Positions 6,856 through 14,423 of a stretch of DNA of 57,976 nt are shown one piece after another. Numbering within the stretch: the first letter of the stretch is position 1; each line of letters opens with the position of its first letter. The stretch covers positions 1-57,976 of the forward strand of contig JACVCM010000008.1 in NCBI GenBank assembly GCA_016742125.1, given 5' to 3'. The stretch is from Sphingomonadaceae bacterium. Its GTDB lineage: Bacteria; Pseudomonadota; Alphaproteobacteria; Sphingomonadales; Sphingomonadaceae. Both the position numbers and the translations under genes were made by a program. The notes beneath the pieces were generated by a model, which saw nothing but the letters and a program-made list of their open reading frames with translations, ran no database searches and was not told where the DNA came from.

Positions 6856-8502
6856 TCAAGCTCGCAATCCCACTGCGGAAACCATTCCGTTTGCGACGGT
6901 AAACACTAACCGGATATCTCCTATCGGCGCGTGATTGATGGCAACGATATCCCCATTTTCACGCACTGGCAGTTCCATAGGCGTCGAGCCCATCTGGTTC
7001 ATTTGACGCAACATCTCTGCGCACTCGTTCGGCCCCTCACGCGGTCCCATGGGACTGTCCATCACGATGTCGTCTGCCATCATCGCTTGGCATGCGTCGA
7101 TATCCGACGCGATCATCGCAGCAACGAAACGATGCGCAACGCGAAGATCGGCATCCCGATCGAGATCGGCCTCGGTTGCCGCGGGTGGTGGCCCGGCGCG
7201 GTTGCGCGCGCCCTCTTCGAGCACCTGAGCGGATTGCCTGAGGCCGGCCGCATCGAAAGCCGACCCCATCATCACAGCCTGACCCATCATTGCAAGGCCG
7301 TAATTTTCAAGATTGTTATCCTGCACCGCGACATGCCCCGTGGCGGTCTGAACGTCGCGGCGACAGCGGTCGAGCTCCGCTCCTTCGAATACCGCTGAGG
7401 TTGCAGCCCATTTGCAGACCATATTGACGACATCGCGCGACACGCTGGCCGCATGGACGTTGGCAAGTTCGCATTCCAGATAGTCGGCATCATCAACAGA
7501 GCCGTATTCGTTCCACCGCGCCCAGCAATCCTCGACGATATCGTAGAACTGCGCACGCGCCGCGCGGAAAGAAGCCTCTATATGGGCCATTTCATGTGCA
7601 ATGACCGGGTGTTCCGCCAACACGGCCTCGCCATTGCCCCCACTGCGGCGGCTCGTCTTCTCGTTCGCGAGCTTGTAGAATGTTTCAAGCGCGTGGCGTG
7701 CGACCCCCATAAAGACCGCAGCATGTCCCCCGATTCCCAACGGTCCCTTGATACCCAGCAAATCCCGACCTGGAGGTGTGAACATACGAAACACCATATC
7801 TTCGGCCACGACGCATTCCTTGACAGTATAACCACCTGAACGCGTACCTTTAAGGCCAATGGTATTGCCGCTTCCCTCAATCAGTTCAACATCGCTCCTG
7901 TCGAAATAGGCCACGTAGGAAATCGGAAATGGCTCGCCCGGTTTGGGCGGGAAGGATGAACCCGGATCGTCTTCATGTTGGACGATCTGAAATCCTCCCA
8001 GAAAGTGCGTGGCGTGGCCGCTGTTCGAAGCAAAGTGCCAGCGCCCGCCGGGCAATATCCGATATCCTTGATCGGTCTTGATCGCCCTCCCGCCAGGGAC
8101 CGGACTGCCGGCAATTACGGTATGCGCGCTCGGCCATAATTTGCGCGCACCGCTCTCTGCCAGACAAGCGGACATTGTCGCGGCTGCCAGATTGGTAAGG
8201 ACGCACCACCCGGCCGAGCCGTCACCGGTCGCCAGTTCCTCAATCGCACGGAACATGACGGGGTAATCGACAACGCCGCCCCCTACTTCGGTTGGTGCGC
8301 CCATCCGGAAAAACTCGGCATCCGACATGCGGGCCAGAAGATCTGCCGGAATCCGTTTTTCCTCATCGCTTTCATTGGCGCGCGTGCGGAGATCGACAGC
8401 GATGGCGCTCGCCAGCTTCAGTGCCTTTTGCCCCGCGTCGCTCACTGGCAAGCGACTGCGATAATGGCTCATCGGTGGGTATTTGACGGTCTTTTCGAAC
8501 AT
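6856..8502 (-). CDS. Acyl-CoA dehydrogenase-fold flavin monooxygenase fused to a SnoaL domain
   Basis: 548 aa. Residues about 20-430 have the group-D flavin monooxygenase/acyl-CoA dehydrogenase fold (HpaB, HsaA, DszC relatives): EVGGGVVDYPVMFRAIEELA, HATHFLGGF, GLKGTRSGGY, GIGGHAAV, and RRDVQTATGH near 381-390. Such enzymes take reduced flavin from a partner reductase and hydroxylate aromatic or polycyclic substrates. After a linker (about 430-450, RAGPPPAATEAD), residues 452-548 are a SnoaL domain with DSPMGPREG. A paralogue with the same architecture lies at 48645-50303. The flavin reductase at 16950 is a plausible partner. It is preceded by a GTTAGCTTTG site, so it probably has its own promoter. 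Substrate unknown. Confidence 0.82.
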   Translation of the reverse strand: MFEKTVKYPPMSHYRSRLPVSDAGQKALKLASAIAVDLRTRANESDEEKRIPADLLARMSDAEFFRMGAPTEVGGGVVDYPVMFRAIEELATGDGSAGWCVLTNLAAATMSACLAESGARKLWPSAHTVIAGSPVPGGRAIKTDQGYRILPGGRWHFASNSGHATHFLGGFQIVQHEDDPGSSFPPKPGEPFPISYVAYFDRSDVELIEGSGNTIGLKGTRSGGYTVKECVVAEDMVFRMFTPPGRDLLGIKGPLGIGGHAAVFMGVARHALETFYKLANEKTSRRSGGNGEAVLAEHPVIAHEMAHIEASFRAARAQFYDIVEDCWARWNEYGSVDDADYLECELANVHAASVSRDVVNMVCKWAATSAVFEGAELDRCRRDVQTATGHVAVQDNNLENYGLAMMGQAVMMGSAFDAAGLRQSAQVLEEGARNRAGPPPAATEADLDRDADLRVAHRFVAAMIASDIDACQAMMADDIVMDSPMGPREGPNECAEMLRQMNQMGSTPMELPVRENGDIVAINHAPIGDIRLVFTVANGMVSAVGLRA

Positions 8503-8538
8503 GGTGCCAATCTCTGGATGTTTACAGGTTGGATGGGG

Positions 8539-8548
8539 GTTAGCTTTG
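8539..8548. promoter_or_regulatory. Candidate operator GTTAGCTTTG
   Basis: Identical to the core at 2597-2606 (opposite strand) and one base different from 1010-1019. It lies 37-46 nt upstream of the flavin monooxygenase-SnoaL start, in the 65-nt gap after the MFS gene, and suggests a separate regulated promoter. Confidence 0.4.
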
Positions 8549-8567
8549 GCGGAAATAGTGACCTAAA

Positions 8568-9806
8568 CTAATTTTCTGTGCGCTCTTTGATGGGCGCAAC
8601 AAAGAACACTATGATCGCCGAAAAGCCGCCAAAAATCATTGCGCCTATATAGAGCGGCAGCGTCGAGCCATCATAGGCTTGGCCAATGATCGAGCCCCCA
8701 AAGACACCAGCCATTATCGAGAGACTCCCCTGCAGCGAGGCGGCGGACCCCGCCATCCGCCCCATATTCAGCATTGCAAGCGCACCCAGATTTCCGCCAG
8801 CAAATGCCGCGCTGACCATCAACATCGCCTGCAGGGCGACGAACGACTGAAAAGAGATGTCACCCAGTAATGAATGGAGCAGCGCAAAAGCGGCTACGAT
8901 GACGTAGGTAATAACTGCAATGCGCAATATCTTCACCATACCGACCCGTTTTACGACTATGCCATTGACCAACGAGGCGGCCGCGACAGCAGTTGATATG
9001 ATCGCAAAACCCAAGGGCAGCAAATTGCGATCACCGATCGTTTGCTCAAAAATCTGCTGGACCGATACCAAAAAGCCGGTGAAGCCGACATTTAGGCAGG
9101 CGCCGGCCAGGGTAAAATAGCGTGAATTGGGATCGCCGATTACCTCGCGCCAATTCCGGAGCGTTGAAACAATGTTCAACGGCTGCCGGTTTTCCGCTGT
9201 CATGCTTTCCGGCAGCCTCCAGCTACCCAGTAGCAGCATTGCCGAGGCTCCTGCTGCAAGGCCAAGAAATATCCATCGCCAATCGGCTACTTCAAGTACG
9301 GCTTGGCCAAGCAATGGTGCAATGATCGGCGCCACCATGAATACCACCTGAGAAAAGCTCATGACCTGAGCCATAGCTGCACCGACAAAACGGTCGCGTA
9401 CCATTGCGACGATAGCAATTCGCGTACCCGCTGCGGCCATTCCCTGTATCAACCGGGCGCCAAGCAACGCTTCGAAGCTGTCGGTTGATGCCGCAATCAC
9501 GCAAGCGACAAGATAGATTGCAAGACCGGCGATCAAAACATGCCGGCGTCCCAATGAGTCGGCGATTGGTCCCATGACCAGCTGCCCGCCCCCAAATCCG
9601 AGCATGAAAATGCTGATCACCCACTGATGCGCATTGCGGTCAGCAACGCCCAGACTGGTGCCGATCTCGGGCAGCGCAGGCAGCATCGCGTCAATCGCAA
9701 AGGCGATCAGCATCATGATCGTCGCGGTTACGGCGATGAACTCCGCAACTTCATGTTTCCGACCCTCTGACACGGCAAGAACCCGCAATTGCCGGCTATC
9801 AGGCAC
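8568..9806 (-). CDS. MFS transporter, Bcr/CflA-type
   Basis: 412 aa with about 12 membrane segments. DAMLPALPEIG after TM1, the loop MGPIADSLGRRHVLI between TM2 and TM3, and RLIQGMAAAGTRIA on TM4 are typical of the Bcr/CflA drug-efflux branch (DHA1). It most likely exports a toxic substrate or intermediate across the inner membrane. The start is GTG at 9806, overlapping the end of the preceding MFS gene by 8 nt (GTGCCTGA), so the two are translationally coupled. It is part of the operon LLM monooxygenase - TetR - MFS - MFS. Uptake instead of efflux cannot be excluded. Confidence 0.85.
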   Translation of the reverse strand: MPDSRQLRVLAVSEGRKHEVAEFIAVTATIMMLIAFAIDAMLPALPEIGTSLGVADRNAHQWVISIFMLGFGGGQLVMGPIADSLGRRHVLIAGLAIYLVACVIAASTDSFEALLGARLIQGMAAAGTRIAIVAMVRDRFVGAAMAQVMSFSQVVFMVAPIIAPLLGQAVLEVADWRWIFLGLAAGASAMLLLGSWRLPESMTAENRQPLNIVSTLRNWREVIGDPNSRYFTLAGACLNVGFTGFLVSVQQIFEQTIGDRNLLPLGFAIISTAVAAASLVNGIVVKRVGMVKILRIAVITYVIVAAFALLHSLLGDISFQSFVALQAMLMVSAAFAGGNLGALAMLNMGRMAGSAASLQGSLSIMAGVFGGSIIGQAYDGSTLPLYIGAMIFGGFSAIIVFFVAPIKERTEN

Positions 9807-11097
9807 CAGCTGTCAGATCGCGGATTTCCTGCACGCTCATGTCGTTCCCGAACCTGTAGGGACGCAGCAGCAGGTAAAGGATGACCGTCAGCATCATCAA
9901 CCCGGCAAAGACACCAAACGCCAGATTGTAGGAACCCAGCTTGTCATAACTGAGGCCGACCAGAACCGGCGCCATCCCCATCCCCACCGCCTGGAACGGG
10001 ATCTGGATACCCATTACTGCCCCGAAGGATTTCAGCCCGAAAAAGCGAAGCTGGAAATAGGTTGCCATCGGCCTTTTCGCGCCGCCGGATACGCCCAGCG
10101 CGCAAACGATGAAAAACAGCAGCGCAAGTCCGCCTGTAGCCGCGCTGACAATAAAGCACAAACCGAAGGCCGCAGCAGTCAACAAGCTGAACGGAACCGC
10201 AATTCTTGCCGATTTCGAATAATCGAGAACCCATCCACCCACAAAGGTCCCTATTGCCGACGCTATTGTCATGGCGGAGAGCATCGCAACTGCCTGGCTG
10301 TTGTTGAAACCGCGCGACTCCAGGAAAGGAACCAGATGCGGCTGCAGTCCGATGAACGGGACAACTGCAAGAAATGCGACGACGGCTGTAAACCAAAAAT
10401 CACGATTTCGCAAAACCTCGGCGAGTTCAAAGCCCGGCTGAGCCGCCATTGCCGCCATGCGATCGGCGGGCGATTCGGCATTTGTCGCGCCTCTGTCTTC
10501 GTGCAGCCAGATCCACAAGACGGGGATTGTTGCAAGCACAACGCAGCCCATCCCGACGAACATTCCGCGCCAACCCAAACTGGAAATCATCGCTTGAACC
10601 AATATGGGCGCGATCGCTCCTGCAACACTGGACTCGAGTCCGAATATGGCGAGGGCTTTGCCGCGATGCCTGGTAAATAATCCGCCGAGCAACTTGGGAA
10701 AGCCGATGCCAAAACTACCCACCAGGCCAAGCAGGACGAAGATACCGTAAAACTGCCACAAGGCCCCGGACTGGAGGGACAACAACATTACCAGCAAGCC
10801 AAAAATGGCAGTGCCGCCAATCACGACCTTGCGGACACCCATTTTGTCGACAAGCCGTCCTGCGAACGGCGCCGCAATTGCACTGGCCAGCATCAACGAG
10901 GCAAAGCCGCCCGAAAATTCGGTCCGCGACCAACCAAATTCCTTGGTCAGCGGCAACAGAAGCAAGCTGAGTGCGGTCATCGGCAATATCAGGGAACCGA
11001 ACATGGTTCCGATGATTATCGCAAACAGGATTTTCATTTTCCGGGGAGAAAAGTCAGACTCGATGTCCTCCGCGTTGACGCTGATTCCGGGATTCAT
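9799..11097 (-). CDS. MFS transporter
   Basis: 432 aa, about 12 membrane segments, of the oxalate/monocarboxylate-like MFS group: MTALSLLLLPLTKEFGWSR after TM1, GRLVDKMGVRKVVIGG in the TM2-3 loop, and a second half beginning FWFTAVVAFLAV. Probably moves an organic anion, either uptake of an aromatic or carboxylic acid or export. The start at 11097 (MNPGIS) follows GGGGGA and leaves a 16-nt gap to the TetR gene; an upstream in-frame extension would overlap TetR and is rejected. It is coupled to the next MFS gene by an 8-nt overlap. Confidence 0.85.
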   Translation of the reverse strand: MNPGISVNAEDIESDFSPRKMKILFAIIIGTMFGSLILPMTALSLLLLPLTKEFGWSRTEFSGGFASLMLASAIAAPFAGRLVDKMGVRKVVIGGTAIFGLLVMLLSLQSGALWQFYGIFVLLGLVGSFGIGFPKLLGGLFTRHRGKALAIFGLESSVAGAIAPILVQAMISSLGWRGMFVGMGCVVLATIPVLWIWLHEDRGATNAESPADRMAAMAAQPGFELAEVLRNRDFWFTAVVAFLAVVPFIGLQPHLVPFLESRGFNNSQAVAMLSAMTIASAIGTFVGGWVLDYSKSARIAVPFSLLTAAAFGLCFIVSAATGGLALLFFIVCALGVSGGAKRPMATYFQLRFFGLKSFGAVMGIQIPFQAVGMGMAPVLVGLSYDKLGSYNLAFGVFAGLMMLTVILYLLLRPYRFGNDMSVQEIRDLTAGA

Positions 11098-11113
11098 CCC
11101 CCATTCCCCCTTT

Positions 11114-11725
11114 TTAGTGATGTGTTTCGTTCGATCCGCCCTCGATGCCCGGCCAGATAATGGACAACAGTTGCGTCGCATAACTGCAGGCGCCGTCATG
11201 GTCGGGCGATTGCTCGCCGTTGCTGGTTGCGGCAAACATGGCACTGCCGAATATCATGCTGGTCAAGGCGGCAACGTCGCAACGACCCAGCACTTTCCTG
11301 TTCTGTGCGTCAGCCAGCCAGTTACGGGTTTCGGAAAAGGCGCGTGCGCTCTCGCCGATCTCTACCAAGGCATTGTGAACCTCTGGCGGATTGAGACCCG
11401 ATTTAAGCAATGCGCCCAGCATTGGCGCCGCCGATGCGAAATGCTCCAGCAGTTCGGCGACAAAAGCTTCCAGCTGTTCCCGCGCGGTGGCCGCAGTCAA
11501 TGGGCGGGATAGGGCAGCCCACGGAAAATCGGTCATGGGCGTAACGCCCAGCATAGCCAATTTCATCAGATTGGCCTTGCTGTGAAACCGCTTGAATATC
11601 AGCGGTGACGTAACCTTCACATGATCGGCAATTACATTGACCGAAACCCCAAAGCCATGCTCGGCAAAGCAATGCCGAGCGGCTTCAATGATCTGCTCGT
11701 CAGTTACGCGTAACGGCCTTCCCAT
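11114..11725 (-). CDS. TetR-family transcriptional regulator
   Basis: 203 aa. N-terminal TetR domain (about 1-55): TDEQIIEAARHCFAEHGFG, then helix-turn-helix VNVIADHVKVTSPLIFKRFHSKANL. The C-terminal helical domain (60-200) would hold the effector. It lies 18 nt after the luciferase-like gene and 16 nt before the MFS gene, so it is co-transcribed with the pair it probably regulates. The two inverted repeats upstream of that operon (12826-12837, 12865-12878) are its likely operators. Effector unknown. Confidence 0.87.
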   Translation of the reverse strand: MGRPLRVTDEQIIEAARHCFAEHGFGVSVNVIADHVKVTSPLIFKRFHSKANLMKLAMLGVTPMTDFPWAALSRPLTAATAREQLEAFVAELLEHFASAAPMLGALLKSGLNPPEVHNALVEIGESARAFSETRNWLADAQNRKVLGRCDVAALTSMIFGSAMFAATSNGEQSPDHDGACSYATQLLSIIWPGIEGGSNETHH

Positions 11726-11743
11726 ATTTCCTCTCCTCTGTGG

Positions 11744-12793
11744 TCAATTTTTTTCGAAGCGCGGCATCACCTCTTTTGCAAATAGGCGCATCGAGCGCTC
11801 GACTTCGTCAAATGGCATACCGCCAAACTGCATGCCGAGCAGCAGGTGCCGGAAACCCCATTCCTCGAAAAGCTTCAGCCGCTCATAGACGGTGTCGGGA
11901 GAACCGAAGGCCCCGGGCATCTCGCCACCGCCCGGTCCATCGCCCAGCTTTGGCGGGTCAAACCGCGGGCCGACATTGCCGTCCTCATAATAATCGTCCT
12001 TCAGCGCTTCCTGGCGCGTAACCCATTCGCCGAAGGTAGCAAATGGCTGGCTCATTTCAGCCATTGCCTTGTTATCGCTTTCGGCGACGTGCGCGATCCA
12101 GGGCAGGACGGTCCAATCGAGACAGAATTTCTGGATCTCTTCGCTATGCCCTGCTGCCTTTAGCTTGTCTGCGAATGAATCAATCGCTTGAGGCCCCATC
12201 AGGAACGCCGGCCATGCGTTGTTGGCTGCCTCCGTCAAACCGGATTCGCTGCGCGTGGCACGGATGATCTTTGGATGTTTTGCGCCGCCATAGGCACAGG
12301 GAACGATGCGCTCATGCACCGTGCCCTTGAAGAAGCGACCATCGATCGTCAGCGGGGGATCGGACGGCTTTTTTGCCCATAAATCGAACATCGCCTTTGT
12401 CGTGTCGGCAAATCTGTCAGCTCCCTCATCATGATGATAGCCCAGACCTAAAGTCTCACCGGGGATTCCGCCCTTACCCCATCCAATGAACATCCGCCCC
12501 TGCATAAGATTGTCCAGCAGATTGAGATCTTCGGCAAGACGGGCCGGGTGATAATGCGGCGGCGTAACGGTTGCGAAAGAGAGCCACGCTTCGGTCAGCT
12601 CCGCAGCTAGACGCGCGCCGAACACCATCGGATTGGCATAAGCGTTATACCCGCTAAAATGATGCTCGGACAAGAATACCCCGGCAAATCCTAGCTCATT
12701 CGCCAGCGCGACCTGACGGATCGTACCTTCGATCGCGGCATAATCATCCTCCGGTTTCATGGTCAGTGGATTGATGAACAATGAAAAGCGCAC
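11744..12793 (-). CDS. Luciferase-like (LLM class) flavin-dependent monooxygenase
   Basis: 349 aa bacterial luciferase-fold (TIM barrel) protein that would use FMNH2 from a reductase, or F420H2, to oxygenate a substrate. MRFSLFINPL and the EHH motif (43-45, FLSEHHFSGYN) are typical, as are LLDNLMQGRMFIGWGKGG and the C-terminal GSPDTVYERLKLFEEWGFRH. First gene of the operon with TetR and two MFS carriers, behind two inverted repeats. The flavin reductase at 16950-17468 could serve it. The reaction could be a Baeyer-Villiger oxidation or a hydroxylation; it cannot be decided from sequence. Confidence 0.87.
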   Translation of the reverse strand: MRFSLFINPLTMKPEDDYAAIEGTIRQVALANELGFAGVFLSEHHFSGYNAYANPMVFGARLAAELTEAWLSFATVTPPHYHPARLAEDLNLLDNLMQGRMFIGWGKGGIPGETLGLGYHHDEGADRFADTTKAMFDLWAKKPSDPPLTIDGRFFKGTVHERIVPCAYGGAKHPKIIRATRSESGLTEAANNAWPAFLMGPQAIDSFADKLKAAGHSEEIQKFCLDWTVLPWIAHVAESDNKAMAEMSQPFATFGEWVTRQEALKDDYYEDGNVGPRFDPPKLGDGPGGGEMPGAFGSPDTVYERLKLFEEWGFRHLLLGMQFGGMPFDEVERSMRLFAKEVMPRFEKN

Positions 12794-12825
12794 GCTTGCC
12801 TCCCTCTACACAGTTTTTATATGTG

Positions 12826-12837
12826 ATAGCTGGCTAT
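12826..12837. promoter_or_regulatory. Inverted repeat ATAGCtgGCTAT, candidate operator
   Basis: Perfect 5-bp arms with a 2-bp centre, 33-44 nt upstream of the luciferase-like start, where it would overlap a promoter. It pairs with the related repeat at 12865-12878. Probable target of the TetR protein at 11114-11725. Confidence 0.5.
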
Positions 12838-12864
12838 TATTTAAGCACAAGTCAACATAAAACT

Positions 12865-12878
12865 GATAGATAACTATC
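12865..12878. promoter_or_regulatory. Inverted repeat GATAGataaCTATC, candidate operator
   Basis: Perfect 5-bp arms around ATAA, 72-85 nt upstream of the luciferase-like start and just after the end of the preceding gene's promoter-distal spacer. It shares the ATAG/CTAT half-sites with the repeat at 12826-12837; repeat centres are about 40 nt apart. Confidence 0.5.
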
Positions 12879-12881
12879 TTT

Positions 12882-13232
12882 TTATTCGATTACTGCTTCA
12901 TCGCCCTCAATGCCTAACGATACTGCGGTTAGCGCGGCGTCTTGACACGGTCCTTCGATGCAAATTCCACTCTCGGGATCGAAAAGGGCGCCATGCACCT
13001 TGCAGCGCAGGTTCAGTCCCGTCTCATCAAAAAAGTCGCCCTTACCCGCGTCCAGCATCGCACGCATATGGGGACAGATATTTCGATAGGCGCAAATGCT
13101 TCCCGAAGATGTTTTAATGAGGAATATGTGCTGGGGGCGGGGCTCTTCCGGGAATTGGTGCCTCAGCTTTATCGCCTGCCCTGGCTGCAGGTCGCCAACA
13201 AATATTCTCGTCTGCATCACCTCATCTGTCAT
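12882..13232 (-). CDS. Rieske-type [2Fe-2S] ferredoxin
   Basis: 116 aa, a single Rieske domain. The first cluster motif is ICPHMRAMLDAG (Cys53, His55) and the second CKVHGALFD (Cys77, His80); a conserved GPC follows at 94-96. Electron carrier for Rieske non-heme iron oxygenases, cytosolic. It is the same length as, and clearly paralogous to, the protein at 25121-25471, sharing the ICAYxNICPH and LDAGxGxFFD segments. It lies downstream of the KAS III/Rieske oxygenase pair, separated by 132 nt that contain a GTTAGTTTTG site, so it may have its own promoter. A natural partner is the oxygenase at 14416-15516. Confidence 0.9.
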   Translation of the reverse strand: MTDEVMQTRIFVGDLQPGQAIKLRHQFPEEPRPQHIFLIKTSSGSICAYRNICPHMRAMLDAGKGDFFDETGLNLRCKVHGALFDPESGICIEGPCQDAALTAVSLGIEGDEAVIE

Positions 13233-13287
13233 GATTTGCCTTTCCGCCGGAACCGGTAGAAAGGCTAGCGACCCCCGATTTTGTTAC

Positions 13288-13297
13288 CAAAACTAAC
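13288..13297. promoter_or_regulatory. Candidate operator GTTAGTTTTG (minus orientation)
   Basis: One base different from the GTTAGCTTTG core at 8539 and 2597, extended 5' as CAAGTTAG. It lies 56-65 nt upstream of the Rieske ferredoxin start in an otherwise empty 132-nt spacer. Confidence 0.35.
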
Positions 13298-13364
13298 TTG
13301 TCCAGGACCTGCATTTCGCGAACTGATCAAATAGTCCTGATCGATGAAGGGCATTAGCGTCGGT

Positions 13365-14423
13365 TCAAGCTGCCTCTCGAAGTGCCGCTGCTTCATGCGT
13401 TGCGCGCAGCAACATGGTCGGCGAATGCCCGGCTCCACCTGGAGAGAAAAAGGCAATAAGCGCCTCTGCCTCAACGCCGACGCCGTGCAGCAAATGTTCA
13501 AGGTTCACCGCGGCGTCCGCGCCACCCATGTTTCCGTAGGAATCCCAGTTATGGTACCAGCGTTCGGGAGACACGCCCTCCGTCTGCTCGAGATGCGAGA
13601 TCCACATCTGTATCGTCGGACCCTGTGCCTGATGGCAGACGATATAATCGACATCGGCGATCGTCTTGCCGGCTTTGTCCGCCGCTCCTCCGATCAACCA
13701 ATTGGGCAGGTTAATCCCGGTCTCCATCATCCATTGCGGAAAACGGTCAGACACGCGCATGATGGCCTTGTTCTGGAGCATGTTGCTGCCTCGTAGCACA
13801 TCCGGATTGGCGGGCGCGGCAACCTGGACAACCAGATCCTCATAAATCTCATCATGTGTGCGATTTACGTAAGACAGGAATTGAAGCTTCACATCTTCAG
13901 ACGAGATAACGGCAGCCGCCGCCCCATCACCGACCGCGGCCGATGAAGGATCGGAGGCATCGACGCCCCATTCGCCCGTATGCCAGGCGGTGGAGTTGAC
14001 AACAAGGACGTTCCGTACACCGTCCGGATCGCGTACAATCGCATCCCACGCCATACGGCAGCTATCGACGAACCCGGCGCAAACCTGCTGGATATTGATC
14101 GCTGGTGTCTCCATCCGGCAGCCTAGCGCACGTTTGACGTAGGCACCGATACCGGGCACGATAAACTGGCCACCAATATTCTGCGAGATGATATAGTCGA
14201 TGTCTTCAGACGTTATCCCTGCACGTTCAATCGCGATCTTGGCTGCTGCAACGGCCTGCGCCTCTGCTGCATCCAGATCGGTGTTGACCCGCCGTTCAAG
14301 CGGAAAAAAATCGAGCGTCGGAACCAGACTTTCCAGATAGCGATAATGATCGCGTTCCACGACAGTCGACGGCAGATACGCCGCAATCGATCTGATGCCG
14401 ATAGCAGTTGTGGGATCAGTCAT
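13365..14423 (-). CDS. KAS III-like (thiolase-fold) condensing or acyl-transfer enzyme
   Basis: 352 aa of the FabH/ketoacyl-ACP synthase III family. The catalytic triad is present: Cys115 (NIQQVCAGF), His264 (VCHQAQG) and Asn298 (YGNMGGA). Such enzymes load an acyl group on Cys and join it to a carbanion, or run the reverse cleavage. Unlike fatty-acid FabH it sits in a catabolic operon, so acyl transfer to or from a phenolic ring (as in PhlC-type chemistry) or beta-keto cleavage is considered; this is inference. The start at 14423 overlaps the Rieske oxygenase stop by 8 nt (ATGACTGA), so the two are coupled; an ATG at 14450 is less likely. Confidence 0.82.
   Translation of the reverse strand: MTDPTTAIGIRSIAAYLPSTVVERDHYRYLESLVPTLDFFPLERRVNTDLDAAEAQAVAAAKIAIERAGITSEDIDYIISQNIGGQFIVPGIGAYVKRALGCRMETPAINIQQVCAGFVDSCRMAWDAIVRDPDGVRNVLVVNSTAWHTGEWGVDASDPSSAAVGDGAAAAVISSEDVKLQFLSYVNRTHDEIYEDLVVQVAAPANPDVLRGSNMLQNKAIMRVSDRFPQWMMETGINLPNWLIGGAADKAGKTIADVDYIVCHQAQGPTIQMWISHLEQTEGVSPERWYHNWDSYGNMGGADAAVNLEHLLHGVGVEAEALIAFFSPGGAGHSPTMLLRATHEAAALREAA

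Noticed and set aside
9634..10680. 348-codon open frame on the plus strand
   Set aside because: Antisense to the two MFS genes, extremely rich in Arg, Gln, His and Cys; not a plausible protein.
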